From: CAZUDO01 sp964618895
Lineage (GTDB): Bacteria > Desulfobacterota > Binatia > DP-6
Direction of reading: 5' to 3'
Length of the DNA: 64,000 nucleotides
NCBI GenBank assembly: GCA_964618895.1
Contig: CAZUDO010000092.1
Coordinates: forward strand, 1 to 64,000
Below the pieces are notes generated by a model. The model searched no databases. It had not been told where the DNA came from and saw only the letters and a program-made list of their open reading frames with translations. This document shows positions 50,325 to 59,600 of this stretch, in pieces. Each line of letters opens with the position of its first letter. The stretch's first letter is position 1. The translations under genes and the position numbers were made by a program.

Positions 50325-53009
50325 CTAGAGGAACTTCTCCGACGGGATACACAGCTCGAGCTCCTTGATTACGTCGAGGGACTCCGAGCCGAACTGGCTC
50401 GTCACCTGCACACCGTTCCGCCGCACGAACAGCGGTGTCCCGGCTGCCGGCTTCACCTTGTAGCAGACCAGGTGCCGGTTCGCGTGCAGGATGCCTTCCC
50501 CGTTCTTGTCGACCGGGGTGCACAGGCGCTTCGGCTTGACGACCGTGAACGTCCCCGCCGGGCTCCGGAACTGATCCTCGATGGTGACGTTGATCGGGAT
50601 GAACTTGGCGTCCGTCCGCTTCGCCTTGTAGCACTTGTAGTGATCGACCTCGTGGTTCAGCGGATTCGGCGCCGGCGGCGCCGGCGGGGTGAGGCTCTTG
50701 TTGGCCGGCGTGAGCAGCTGTTCGCGCCGGATGATGTCGACCGTGAACGGTCCGAACTGGTTCGACACCTGGATGCCGTAGCGCCGCACGAACGACTGCG
50801 GCACGCTGGCAGGATTCGGCCGGATCAACCGGCCACGGAGATGCGTGTCCGGGTCGATGATGGGCACGTTGTTCTTGTTCGCCGGCGTGCAGAAGGTCTT
50901 GAAGAAGTCGCCGTCGAACGACGTGCTCTCGAACTGATCCACCAGGCTGAGGGCCGCCCCGCCGGTCAGGATGGGCAGCTTGGCCGTTCCCTTGGTGTTG
51001 ACCGCCTTGTAGCACAGGAACTCGTCCAGGCAGGCGTCGAGGTCGACCACGCCCACGCAGATGCCGTTCTGGCAGGTGTCCATCGTGCACGCGTTGCCGT
51101 CGATGCACACCGTACCGTCCGGCTCGAACTCATCCGGCGGACACGGCTTGTTCACACCGTCGCAGAAGTCGGCCACGTCACACTGGCCGGCGTCGGGCCG
51201 GCACTCGACGAACGCCCCCGCCACGCTGTCCGGCGGACAGAGCGGGTTCACGCCGTCGCACTCCTCGTCCACGTCGCACACATCGCTGGCCGGGCGGCAC
51301 ACCAGCCCCGCGTTACCCGGAATGTGCTGGCACAACGGGCCGTTGCCGTCGCACTTCTCGTTCGTACACACACTGCCGTCGTCGGTGCACGGCGTGTTGT
51401 TGGGCAGGAAGCCGTCCGGCGGGCAGGGCTTCATCACGCCGTCGCAGTTCTCGATCACGTCGCATTCCCCAGCCGACGGCCGGCAGGTCACGAACGCGCC
51501 GGCCACGCTGTCGGGTGGGCAGATGTTGTTGGTCCCGTCGCAGAACTCGTCGACATCGCACACGTCTGTTGCCGGCCGGCACAGGACGAACGCGCCGGTC
51601 ACGCTGTCGGGCGGGCAGTCGTTGCCGACGCCGTCACAGGACTCCGGCTGATCGCAGATGCTGGCCGGGGCCCGACACACGAACGTACTCTTGGCATCCG
51701 GCGGACAGGCGGAGCCTGTGCCGGTACACAGCTCAGTGAAGTCACAGACGCCCACCGACGGTCGACAGACCGTCCCCCCTGGCAGGAAGCCGTCCGCGGG
51801 GCACGCGTTGTTGATGCCGTCGCAGAAGTCGGGCGCGTCGCACACGTCCGCCACCGGGCGGCAGAGCGCCGTGCTCTTCGCATCGGCCGGGCAGGTCGGC
51901 CCGGTGCCGGTGCAGTTGTCGGTCACGTCACACACGCCGGCACTCGGCCGGCACACGACCGTGCTCGCCTTGAAGCCGTCGGCGGGGCAGTTCACGCCCA
52001 CACCGGTGCAGTTCTCGGCCACGTCGCAGTCGCCCGCGGCAGACCGGCACTGCACGAACGCGCTCGCCACGCTGTCGAGCGGACACGCCCCGGTACTGCC
52101 GTTACAGATCTCGGCGAGATCGCACACGCCCGCGGCTGCCCGGCAGAGGTCGCCGGCCGACCTGAGCGTGCAGGTGCTGGTGCAGCAGGAGAGTGGCGAG
52201 CCGTTGGCTCCCCCCTCGTCACAGGTTTCCCCGGCGCAGGCGTCGATCACACTGTTGCCGCAGAGCGAGGTGAACGTGACCGTGACGAAGTGGCCGTCGG
52301 TCGCCTGCGTCCGTGCCGGGCTACCGGCGTAGCCGCAGGCCGTGCAGCCGGTCGTTGTGCCGTTCGACGCGCCCTGGCGGACCGCGGCCTCACAAGAGTT
52401 GCTGCGCACCGAGCCGCTCCACGTGAACGTGAGCGCGTGCGCCTGGCCGACGCCGTTGCTGGTTCGGCAGATGGTCGCCGCTCCGGCCTGGCTGAACGGC
52501 ACGGTGGTCGTCCCGCCGCCCGTCCCGATCCCGCCCGGGTCCGCCAGCCCGAGTGCGCCGGTGGTCAGCGTGATGTTCGAGCTCCCCGCGATCGCGCCCG
52601 TGTCGGCGCTCCCGCTGCACAGCAGCAGGTCGCTGAGGCGGTTCATGTCACCGACCCGGCTGGTGGCGATACTGAGCTGGTACCCACCTACGGCCGTCGC
52701 CGTGAAGCTCAAGTTGTGCTGCGCGCTGCTGCTCGTGTCGCGCGTAGTGAAGGCGCCCACGTCGGCATTGATGTTCCACGCGTAGCGGGTGGCGAAGGTC
52801 ACGCCCGTGCTGGTGACCACGCTCGCGGAGAAGCCGCAGAAGCCGCTGCTGTTGTTGGCCCCGGTACAGCTCGACCCGGCGGTGGTGACCGCCGACCCCG
52901 ACAGCTGTGCCGCCGCCGGGACCGCCGTCATCGCCAAGGCGACGGCGAGCCAAGACACTGCTCGCACCCCCGTAGTTCGCTTTCGCTTGTCGCCGATTGT
53001 CGTATGCAT
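50325..53009 (-). CDS. Secreted disintegrin-like repeat protein, paralogue 3 of operon
   Basis: 894 aa. Signal peptide (AVSWLAVALAMTAVPAAAQ), then a beta-rich N-terminal domain (about 30-260, with SSCTGANNSSGFCGF and SVRSNSCEAAVRQGA), a short CGNSVIDACAGETCDEGG module, ten tandem 30-32-residue modules with the pattern CRxxxxxCDxxExCxGxxxxCPxD (e.g. CRPSAGVCDVTDNCTGTG), interrupted by CTDDG and CIDGN variants, and a C-terminal region of CYK/QFG repeats ending IPSEKFL. Even numbers of Cys per module suggest disulfide-bonded modules outside the cell. ATG 53009 has AAAGGGGG about eight bases upstream. It is last in the operon, 23 bases after paralogue 2, and looks like paralogue 1 with internal modules deleted. 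Confidence 0.85.
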   Translation of the reverse strand: MHTTIGDKRKRTTGVRAVSWLAVALAMTAVPAAAQLSGSAVTTAGSSCTGANNSSGFCGFSASVVTSTGVTFATRYAWNINADVGAFTTRDTSSSAQHNLSFTATAVGGYQLSIATSRVGDMNRLSDLLLCSGSADTGAIAGSSNITLTTGALGLADPGGIGTGGGTTTVPFSQAGAATICRTSNGVGQAHALTFTWSGSVRSNSCEAAVRQGASNGTTTGCTACGYAGSPARTQATDGHFVTVTFTSLCGNSVIDACAGETCDEGGANGSPLSCCTSTCTLRSAGDLCRAAAGVCDLAEICNGSTGACPLDSVASAFVQCRSAAGDCDVAENCTGVGVNCPADGFKASTVVCRPSAGVCDVTDNCTGTGPTCPADAKSTALCRPVADVCDAPDFCDGINNACPADGFLPGGTVCRPSVGVCDFTELCTGTGSACPPDAKSTFVCRAPASICDQPESCDGVGNDCPPDSVTGAFVLCRPATDVCDVDEFCDGTNNICPPDSVAGAFVTCRPSAGECDVIENCDGVMKPCPPDGFLPNNTPCTDDGSVCTNEKCDGNGPLCQHIPGNAGLVCRPASDVCDVDEECDGVNPLCPPDSVAGAFVECRPDAGQCDVADFCDGVNKPCPPDEFEPDGTVCIDGNACTMDTCQNGICVGVVDLDACLDEFLCYKAVNTKGTAKLPILTGGAALSLVDQFESTSFDGDFFKTFCTPANKNNVPIIDPDTHLRGRLIRPNPASVPQSFVRRYGIQVSNQFGPFTVDIIRREQLLTPANKSLTPPAPPAPNPLNHEVDHYKCYKAKRTDAKFIPINVTIEDQFRSPAGTFTVVKPKRLCTPVDKNGEGILHANRHLVCYKVKPAAGTPLFVRRNGVQVTSQFGSESLDVIKELELCIPSEKFL
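51045..52145 (-). repeat. Ten disintegrin-like modules (coding) in paralogue 3
   Basis: Modules of 90-96 bp in the coding strand. Each has C-R, CD, E, C, G, CP-D at fixed spacing. Modules 3-6 end in KSTAL, GGTV, KSTFV and GAFVL, the same order as modules 8-11 of paralogue 1; modules 8-10 match its modules 17-19. This block order shows shared descent and module loss or gain by recombination. Boundaries are approximate. Confidence 0.85.
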
Positions 53010-53032
53010 CACGCATACCCCCTTTGATTTGG

Positions 53033-56000
53033 TTACAGTAGCTTCTCCGATGGGATGCAGAGCTCCATCTCCTTGATCACGTCGACCGATTCCGAACCGA
53101 ACTGCGTCGTCACCTGCACCGCATTCCGCCGCACGAACAGCGGCGTGCCGACGGCCGGCTTCACTTTGTAACAAACCAGGTGTCGCGACGGCTCCTGGAT
53201 GCCCTCACCGTTCTTGTCCACCGGGTTGCAAAGACGCTTCGGTTTGATGACGTTGAAGGTCCCTGCCGGGCTCCGGAACTGATCCTCGATGGTGACGGTC
53301 AACGGGACGAACTTGGATCCCGTCCGTTTCACCTTGTAGCACTTGTAATGATCCACCTGATGGGTCTGGGGATCCGGCGCCGGCGGTGGCGGTGGCAGCA
53401 GGCTCTTGTGCGCGGGCGTGAGCAGCTCGTCGCGCCGGATCACGTCGACCGTGAACGGGCCGAACTGGTTCGAAACCTGCACGCCGGTGCGGCGTACGAA
53501 CAGCGGCGTGGCCGGGTTGGCCCGCATCAACCGGCCGCGGAGATGCGTGTTGGGATCGAGGATGGGCACGTCGTTCTTGTTCGCCGGCGTGCAGAACGTC
53601 TTGTGGATGTCGGCGTCGAACGATGCCATCTCGAACTGGTCGGCGAGATTGAGCGCGTTCACGCCGCTCAGGACGGGCAGCTTGGGCGTACCCTTCGTGT
53701 TGACCGCCTTGTAGCAGAGGAACTCGTCCAGGCAGATGTCGAAGTCGGGCACGCCGACGCAGATACCGCTCTGACAGGTGTCGAGCGTGCACGCGTTGCC
53801 GTCGAGACATGGCGTGCCGTCGAGCTCGAACGCATCAGCCGGACAGGCGACGTTCCCGCCGTCGCAGTGTTCGGCCACGTCGCACTGACCGGCGTCGGCG
53901 CGGCATTCGACCGATGCGGCGGCGACGGCGTCCACGGGACAGGTGGCATTCGCACCGTCGCACAGCTCGACCACATCGCATACACCGGCAGACGGCCGGC
54001 AGACGGCGTTGGCATTGCCCGCTGGATGGGTACACAGCGGCCCGCTCCCGTTGCACTTGTCGCGCGTGCACGGATTGCCGTCGTCGGTGCAGGCGGTGTT
54101 ATTGGACAGGAAGCCGTCGGCAGGACAGTTGAGGTTCGAGCCCGAGCACGTCTCGGCGACGTCGCACTCCCCGGCCACCGGCCGGCAGGTTGCACCGGCG
54201 TTCCCGGCGGGGTGTGTGCACGCGTTGCCGCTGCCGTTGCATACGTCGCGCGAGCACGCGTTGCCGTCGTCCGTGCACGGCGTGTCGGTCGCGCTCTTGG
54301 CATCGGCAGGGCAGTTCACGCCGGCCCCGTCGCAGGTTTCCGCCGGATCGCACTCGCCCGCCGATGCACGGCACTCGACGAACGCGCCCGCGACGCTGTC
54401 GGCCGGGCAGCTCGTATTCGCGCCGTCGCACACCTCCGGCGCATCGCACACGCCGGCCACCGCCCGACAGAGCGCGCCAAGGTTCCCGGCCGGATGGGTG
54501 CACAAGTCACCCACACCGTCGCACTCGTCCGCCGTGCAGGGGTTCCCGTCATCGGTACAGGGCGTCCCCGCGACATCCTTCTGATCGGCTGCCGGACAGG
54601 CCGGTCCACTTCCCGTGCAGGTGTCCGGCGTATCGCATTCGCCGGCTGCCGGGCGGCAGACCGTGGCCGCGGACGCGAAGCCGTCCGCGGGGCAGTCGTC
54701 ACCCACGCCGTCGCATTGTTCGGCCGCATCGCACAGGTCGGCCGCGGCGCGGCAGATCGTCGTCGTCGGCTCCTTGGCGTCTGCCGAACAGGTAGCGCTG
54801 CTGCCCGTACAGTGCTCGGCCGGGTCGCACACGCCAACCGACGCGCGGCAGAGCAGCGTGCTGGGCTCGAACCCGTCCGCGGGACACGCCGCCCCGGTGC
54901 CGGTGCAGCTCTCCGCCACGTCACAGTCTCCGGCCACTGCCCGGCACTCCGTGGTCGAGGGCTCGAAGCCATCGGTCGGACAGTCGGCGTCGATCCCCGT
55001 GCAGCTCTCGGCCACGTCGCATGCCCCGGCCACGGGCCGACACACCGCGGTCGACGGGGACAAGGCATCCGCCGGGCAGCTGGCGGCGTTCCCGGGACAG
55101 TTCTCCGCCGCGTCGCACGCGCCGGCCGACGCGCGACACACCGTCGTCGTCGGCTCGAACCCGTCGGCCGGACAGGCGACCGCGTTGCCCGGGCAGTTCT
55201 CCGCTACGTCGCAGGAGCCCGCCGATGGGCGACACACGACGGTCGACGCCTGGAAGCCGTTCGCCGGGCAGCTCGCGCTCGCGCCGGTGCAGTTCTCGGC
55301 GCTGTCGCACGGGCCCGCGGCGGCCCTGCACACCGTGGTCGAGGGCGAGAGTACGTCCGCCGGGCAGGCGGCGGCGGTGCCGGGACAGTTCTCCGCCGGG
55401 TCGCACCCGCCCGTCGAGGCCCGACACACCGTCGTCGACGGCACGAAGGTGTCCGCCGTGCAGTTCGGGCCGTTCCCGGGACACGCCTCCACCAGGTCGC
55501 AGGCCCCCGCCGACCCCCGACATCCGGCCGAGGTCGGCTTGAAGCCATCGGCTGGGCAGTTGGCGCTGTTGCCCGGGCAGTTCTCGGCGTTGTCGCACAC
55601 CCCGGCGGCCGCGCGACATACGCTGGCCGTCGACAGGAAGGTGTCGGCCGGGCAGGCACCACTCGCCCCGGCGCAGGTCTCGGGCGTGTCGCATCCCCCG
55701 GCCACCGGGCGACACGTCGCCCCCGCGGTACGGAAGGTGCAGTTGCTGTTGCAGCACGAGGTGCTGCTTCCGTTCCCCGCGCCCTGGTCGCACTGCTCGC
55801 CGGCGCATGAGTCGAGCACGCCGTTGCCGCACAGCGCCGTGAAGGTCACGGTCACGAAATGCCCGTCCGTCGCCTGCGTGCGCGCCGGGCTGCCGGCGTA
55901 GCCGCATGCCGAACAGCCGCTGGTGGTGCCGTTTTGCGCGCCCTGACGGACGGCGGCCTCGCACGAGTTGCTACGCACCGAGCCGGCCCACGTGAAGGTG

Positions 56001-56572
56001 AGCGAGTGACTCTGCCCGACCCCGCCACTGCTCCGGCAGATGGTGGCCGAACTCGCCTGGCTGTACGGGACGCTGGTCGTGCTGGTCCCGCTGCCGATGG
56101 CCCCCGGATCCACCAGCGACAGGGTCCCCGACGTGAGCGAAATATTCGAGGTGCCGGTTACCGCGTTCACGTCCGACACACCGCTGCAGTTGAGCACGTC
56201 GTTGACGCGGTTCATGTCGCCGAGGCGACTGGTGGCGATGCTCAGCTGATAGCCCCCGATGGCCGTGGCGGTGAAGCTGAGGCTGTGCTGCGCCGTGCCG
56301 CTGGTATCGCGCGTGCTCCCGGCGCCGACGTCGGCGTTGATGTTCCACTCGTAGCGGGTAGCGAAGGTGCTCCCCGTGCTGGTCTGGACAGCCGCTCCGA
56401 AGCCACAGAACCCGCTGGTGTTGTTGGCGCCCGTGCAGTTCGAGCCGCTCGAGCTGACCGACGCGCCCGAGAGCTGCGCCAGCGCGGGCTGCTGCAGGCC
56501 GAACACGACGACGGCAAGCGCGAGCCCTCCCCTCAACATCAACCGCATCGTCTCGTGCTCGACCCTCGTCAT
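53033..56572 (-). CDS. Secreted disintegrin-like repeat protein, paralogue 2 of operon
   Basis: About 1179 aa with the same layout: signal peptide (GLALAVVVFGLQQPALAQ), N-terminal beta domain (ASVSSSGSNCTGANNTSGF onward), a CGNGVLDSCAGEQCDQGA module, 17 disintegrin-like modules (e.g. CRASAGACDAAENCPGNA) with three inserted CTDDGNxC modules carrying CTHPAGN and one CLDGN, and the CYK/QFG C-terminal repeats ending IPSEKLL. Its modules favour CPGN where paralogue 1 has CTGS, and its last residues differ more, so it is the most diverged copy. The start is ATG 56572 (others at 56548 and 56539). It lies 95 bases after paralogue 1. Confidence 0.85.
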   Translation of the reverse strand: MTRVEHETMRLMLRGGLALAVVVFGLQQPALAQLSGASVSSSGSNCTGANNTSGFCGFGAAVQTSTGSTFATRYEWNINADVGAGSTRDTSGTAQHSLSFTATAIGGYQLSIATSRLGDMNRVNDVLNCSGVSDVNAVTGTSNISLTSGTLSLVDPGAIGSGTSTTSVPYSQASSATICRSSGGVGQSHSLTFTWAGSVRSNSCEAAVRQGAQNGTTSGCSACGYAGSPARTQATDGHFVTVTFTALCGNGVLDSCAGEQCDQGAGNGSSTSCCNSNCTFRTAGATCRPVAGGCDTPETCAGASGACPADTFLSTASVCRAAAGVCDNAENCPGNSANCPADGFKPTSAGCRGSAGACDLVEACPGNGPNCTADTFVPSTTVCRASTGGCDPAENCPGTAAACPADVLSPSTTVCRAAAGPCDSAENCTGASASCPANGFQASTVVCRPSAGSCDVAENCPGNAVACPADGFEPTTTVCRASAGACDAAENCPGNAASCPADALSPSTAVCRPVAGACDVAESCTGIDADCPTDGFEPSTTECRAVAGDCDVAESCTGTGAACPADGFEPSTLLCRASVGVCDPAEHCTGSSATCSADAKEPTTTICRAAADLCDAAEQCDGVGDDCPADGFASAATVCRPAAGECDTPDTCTGSGPACPAADQKDVAGTPCTDDGNPCTADECDGVGDLCTHPAGNLGALCRAVAGVCDAPEVCDGANTSCPADSVAGAFVECRASAGECDPAETCDGAGVNCPADAKSATDTPCTDDGNACSRDVCNGSGNACTHPAGNAGATCRPVAGECDVAETCSGSNLNCPADGFLSNNTACTDDGNPCTRDKCNGSGPLCTHPAGNANAVCRPSAGVCDVVELCDGANATCPVDAVAAASVECRADAGQCDVAEHCDGGNVACPADAFELDGTPCLDGNACTLDTCQSGICVGVPDFDICLDEFLCYKAVNTKGTPKLPVLSGVNALNLADQFEMASFDADIHKTFCTPANKNDVPILDPNTHLRGRLMRANPATPLFVRRTGVQVSNQFGPFTVDVIRRDELLTPAHKSLLPPPPPAPDPQTHQVDHYKCYKVKRTGSKFVPLTVTIEDQFRSPAGTFNVIKPKRLCNPVDKNGEGIQEPSRHLVCYKVKPAVGTPLFVRRNAVQVTTQFGSESVDVIKEMELCIPSEKLL
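53750..55714 (-). repeat. Seventeen disintegrin-like modules (coding) in paralogue 2
   Basis: About 96-bp coding repeats, 17 copies plus three EGF-like CTDDG inserts. Cys spacing within a module is C-x6-C-x5-C-x6-C, then 10-12 residues to the next CR. The inserts always follow a module ending in a short TP or TA, so they form a fixed composite unit. Boundaries approximate. Confidence 0.85.
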
Positions 56573-56606
56573 GCTCTTCCGTGCCCTCCGGCACCGCGAC
56601 AACGCA

Positions 56607-56637
56607 CGAGGCCGCCCCCCGAGAGGAGGCGGCCTCG
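56607..56637. other. Hairpin between paralogues 1 and 2
   Basis: A 10-bp perfect stem (56607-56616 with 56628-56637) and eleven-base loop lies 31 bases after the paralogue 1 stop and before paralogue 2. No T run follows on the minus strand, so it may attenuate or process the message rather than end it. Confidence 0.55.
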
Positions 56638-56667
56638 CACGACGGACCTACATGAATCGTGCTCCGA

Positions 56668-59600
56668 TCACAGGAACTTCTCCGACGGGATGCAGAGCTC
56701 GAGCTCCTTGATCACGTCGATGGACTCCGAGCCGAACTGGCTCGTCACCTGTACGCCGTTCCGCCGCACGAACAGCGGCGTGCCGGCAGCCGGCTTGACC
56801 TTGTAGCAGACCAGATGCCGCTCGGGGTGCAGAATGCCTTCCCCGTTCTTGTTCACCGGGGTGCAGAGGCGCTTCGGCTTGATGACCGTGAACGTCCCCG
56901 CCGGGCTCCGGAACTGATCCTCGATGGTGACGTTCAGCGGGATGAACTTCGACCCGGTCCGCTTCGCCTTGTAGCACTTGTAGTGATCGACCTGGTGGGT
57001 CTGCGGATCCGGCGCCGGTGGCGGCGGCGGGGTCAGGCTCTTGTTGGCCGGCGTCAGCAGCTGGTCGCGCCGGATGATGTCCACCGTGAACGGGCCGAAC
57101 TGGTTCGACACCTGGATGCCGAAGCGCCGCACGAAGGTCTGCGGCACGGAGGCAGGATTCGCCCGGATGAGGCGGCCGCGCAGATGCGTGTCCGGGTCGA
57201 TGATCGGCACATTGTTCTTGTTCGCCGGCGTACAGAACGACTTGAAGAAGTCGCCGTCGAACATGGTGTTCTCGAACTGATCGACCAGGCTGAGCGCCTG
57301 CGCGTTGGTCAGGATGGGCAGCTTGGCCGTGCCCTTGGTGTTGACCGCCTTGTAGCACAGGAACTCGTCCAGGCAGGCGTCGAGGTCGGGCACACCGACG
57401 CAGGCGCCGTTCTGGCAGGTGTCCGCCGTGCAGGCGTTGCCGTCGATGCAGATCGTCCCGTCGGTCTCGAACACATCCGGCGGGCAGTTGACACCGACGC
57501 CGTCGCAGAAGTCCGCCACGTCACACTGGCCGGCGTCCGGCCGGCACTCGACGAACGCGCCCGCCACGCTGTCCGGCGGACAGAGCGGGTTCACGCCGTC
57601 GCACTCTTCATCCACGTCACACACCCCGGCGGCGGGCCGGCACACGAGGCCGGCGAACGCCGGGATGTGCTGGCAGAGCGGCCCGTTGCCGTCGCACTTG
57701 TCGCGCGTGCACACGCTGCCGTCGTCGGTGCACGGCGTGTTGTTGTTCTGGAAGTCGTCGGTCGGACAATCGACGTCGCCCCCGGTGCAGTTCTCGACGA
57801 TGTCGCACTCGCCCGCCGACGGCCGGCAGACGACGAACGCGCCGGAGAGGCTGTCCGCCGGGCAGTCGACCCCGACGCCGTCGCAGTTCTCGGCCGGGTC
57901 ACAGACGCCTGCCGAGGGCCGGCAGACGACGAACGCCCCCGACACGCTGTCCGGCGGACAGAGCGGGCCGGTGCCGGTACAGTTCTCCTGCAGGTCGCAC
58001 ACCCCGGCAAACGGCCGGCACACGGTCGACGACGGCTCGAAGATTTCCGGCGGGCAGTCGTCGTTCACCCCGTCGCAGAATTCGGCCGGGTCGCAGACCC
58101 CAGCCGACGGCCGGCACACGGCCGTGCTCTTGGCATCGGCGGGGCAGAACGCTCCCGTCCCGGTGCAGTTTTCGGCCGGATCACAAACACCCGCCGACGG
58201 GCGGCACACCGTCGTCGACGCCTGGAACCCGTCCGCCGGGCAGTTGACACCGGCGCCGTCGCAGTTCTCGGTCACGTCGCAGATGCCGGCCGACGGCCGG
58301 CAGACGACGAAGGCCCCGGAGACACTGTCCGCCGGGCAGTTGTTGCCCACGCCGTCACAGAACTCGGCGATGTCGCACACGCCCGCCGCCGGGCGGCAGA
58401 CGAACGTGCTCTTGGCATCGGCCGGGCAGCTCGGACCCGTGCCGGTACACAGCTCGGTGAAATCGCACACCCCGGCAGACGGCCGGCATACGGTGCTGGG
58501 CGGCTCGAAGCCGTCGGCCGGGCAGGCGTCGTTCACGCCGTCGCAGCTCTCGGCCACGTCACACACGTCGGCCACTGGGCGGCAGACGGCCGTGCTCTTG
58601 GCGTCGGGCGGGCAGGTGGCGCTCGACCCGGTGCAGTTTTCCGTCAGGTCGCACACGCCGGCCGATGGCCGGCATACCGTCGTCGATGACTGGAACCCAT
58701 CCGCCGGGCAGAGGGCGCCCGACCCGGTGCAGTTCTCCGCTACGTCGCAGACCCCCGCCGACGGGCGGCAGACTGTTGCCGTCGACTGGAAGCCGTCTGC
58801 CGGGCAGCTCGCGCCCGACCCGGTGCAGTTTTCCGCTACGTCGCAGACCCCCGCCGACGGCCGGCACACGGTCGTCGACGGCGTGAAGCCATCCGCCGGA
58901 CACGCCGCGCTCGACCCCGTGCAGGTCTCCGGTAGGTCACATGGGCCCGCCGCCGCGCGGCATATAGTCGTCGACGGCGTAAAACCATTCGCCGGACACG
59001 CCGCGCTCGCGCCGGTGCAGTTCTCCGCCGGATCGCACACGCCCGCCGACACGCGACACACCGTCGCCGTCGACGACAGCACATCCGCCGGACACGGCCC
59101 GCTCGCCCCGGTGCAGTTCTCGGCCGGATCGCACACCCCTGCCGACGCACGACATACGGTCGTCGACGGCGTGAAGATGTTGACAGGACACACCCCGTTC
59201 ACGCCCGTACAGTTCTCCGCCGGGTCGCACACCCCGGTCGACGGGCGACACACTACCGCCGTCGACGCGAACCCATCCGCCGGGCAACTTGCGCTCGCTC
59301 CCGTGCATGTCTCCTGCACGTCGCACACGCTCGTCGCGACGCGACATACGGACCCCGCCGTCCGGAAGGTGCAGTTGGTGTTGCAACACGAGGTTGCCGA
59401 TCCGTTCGCGCCGCCCAGGTCGCACGCCTCGCCGGTGCCGTTCACGATGCCGTCGCCGCAGTGCGAGGTGAAGGTCAGCGCCACGAAGTGGCCGTCGGTC
59501 GTCAGCGTGCGCGCCGGGCTGCCTGCATACCCGCACGCGCTGCAGCTGGTCGTGGTCCCGTTCGCCGCACCCTGTCGCACCGCCGCCTCGCAGGAGTTCG

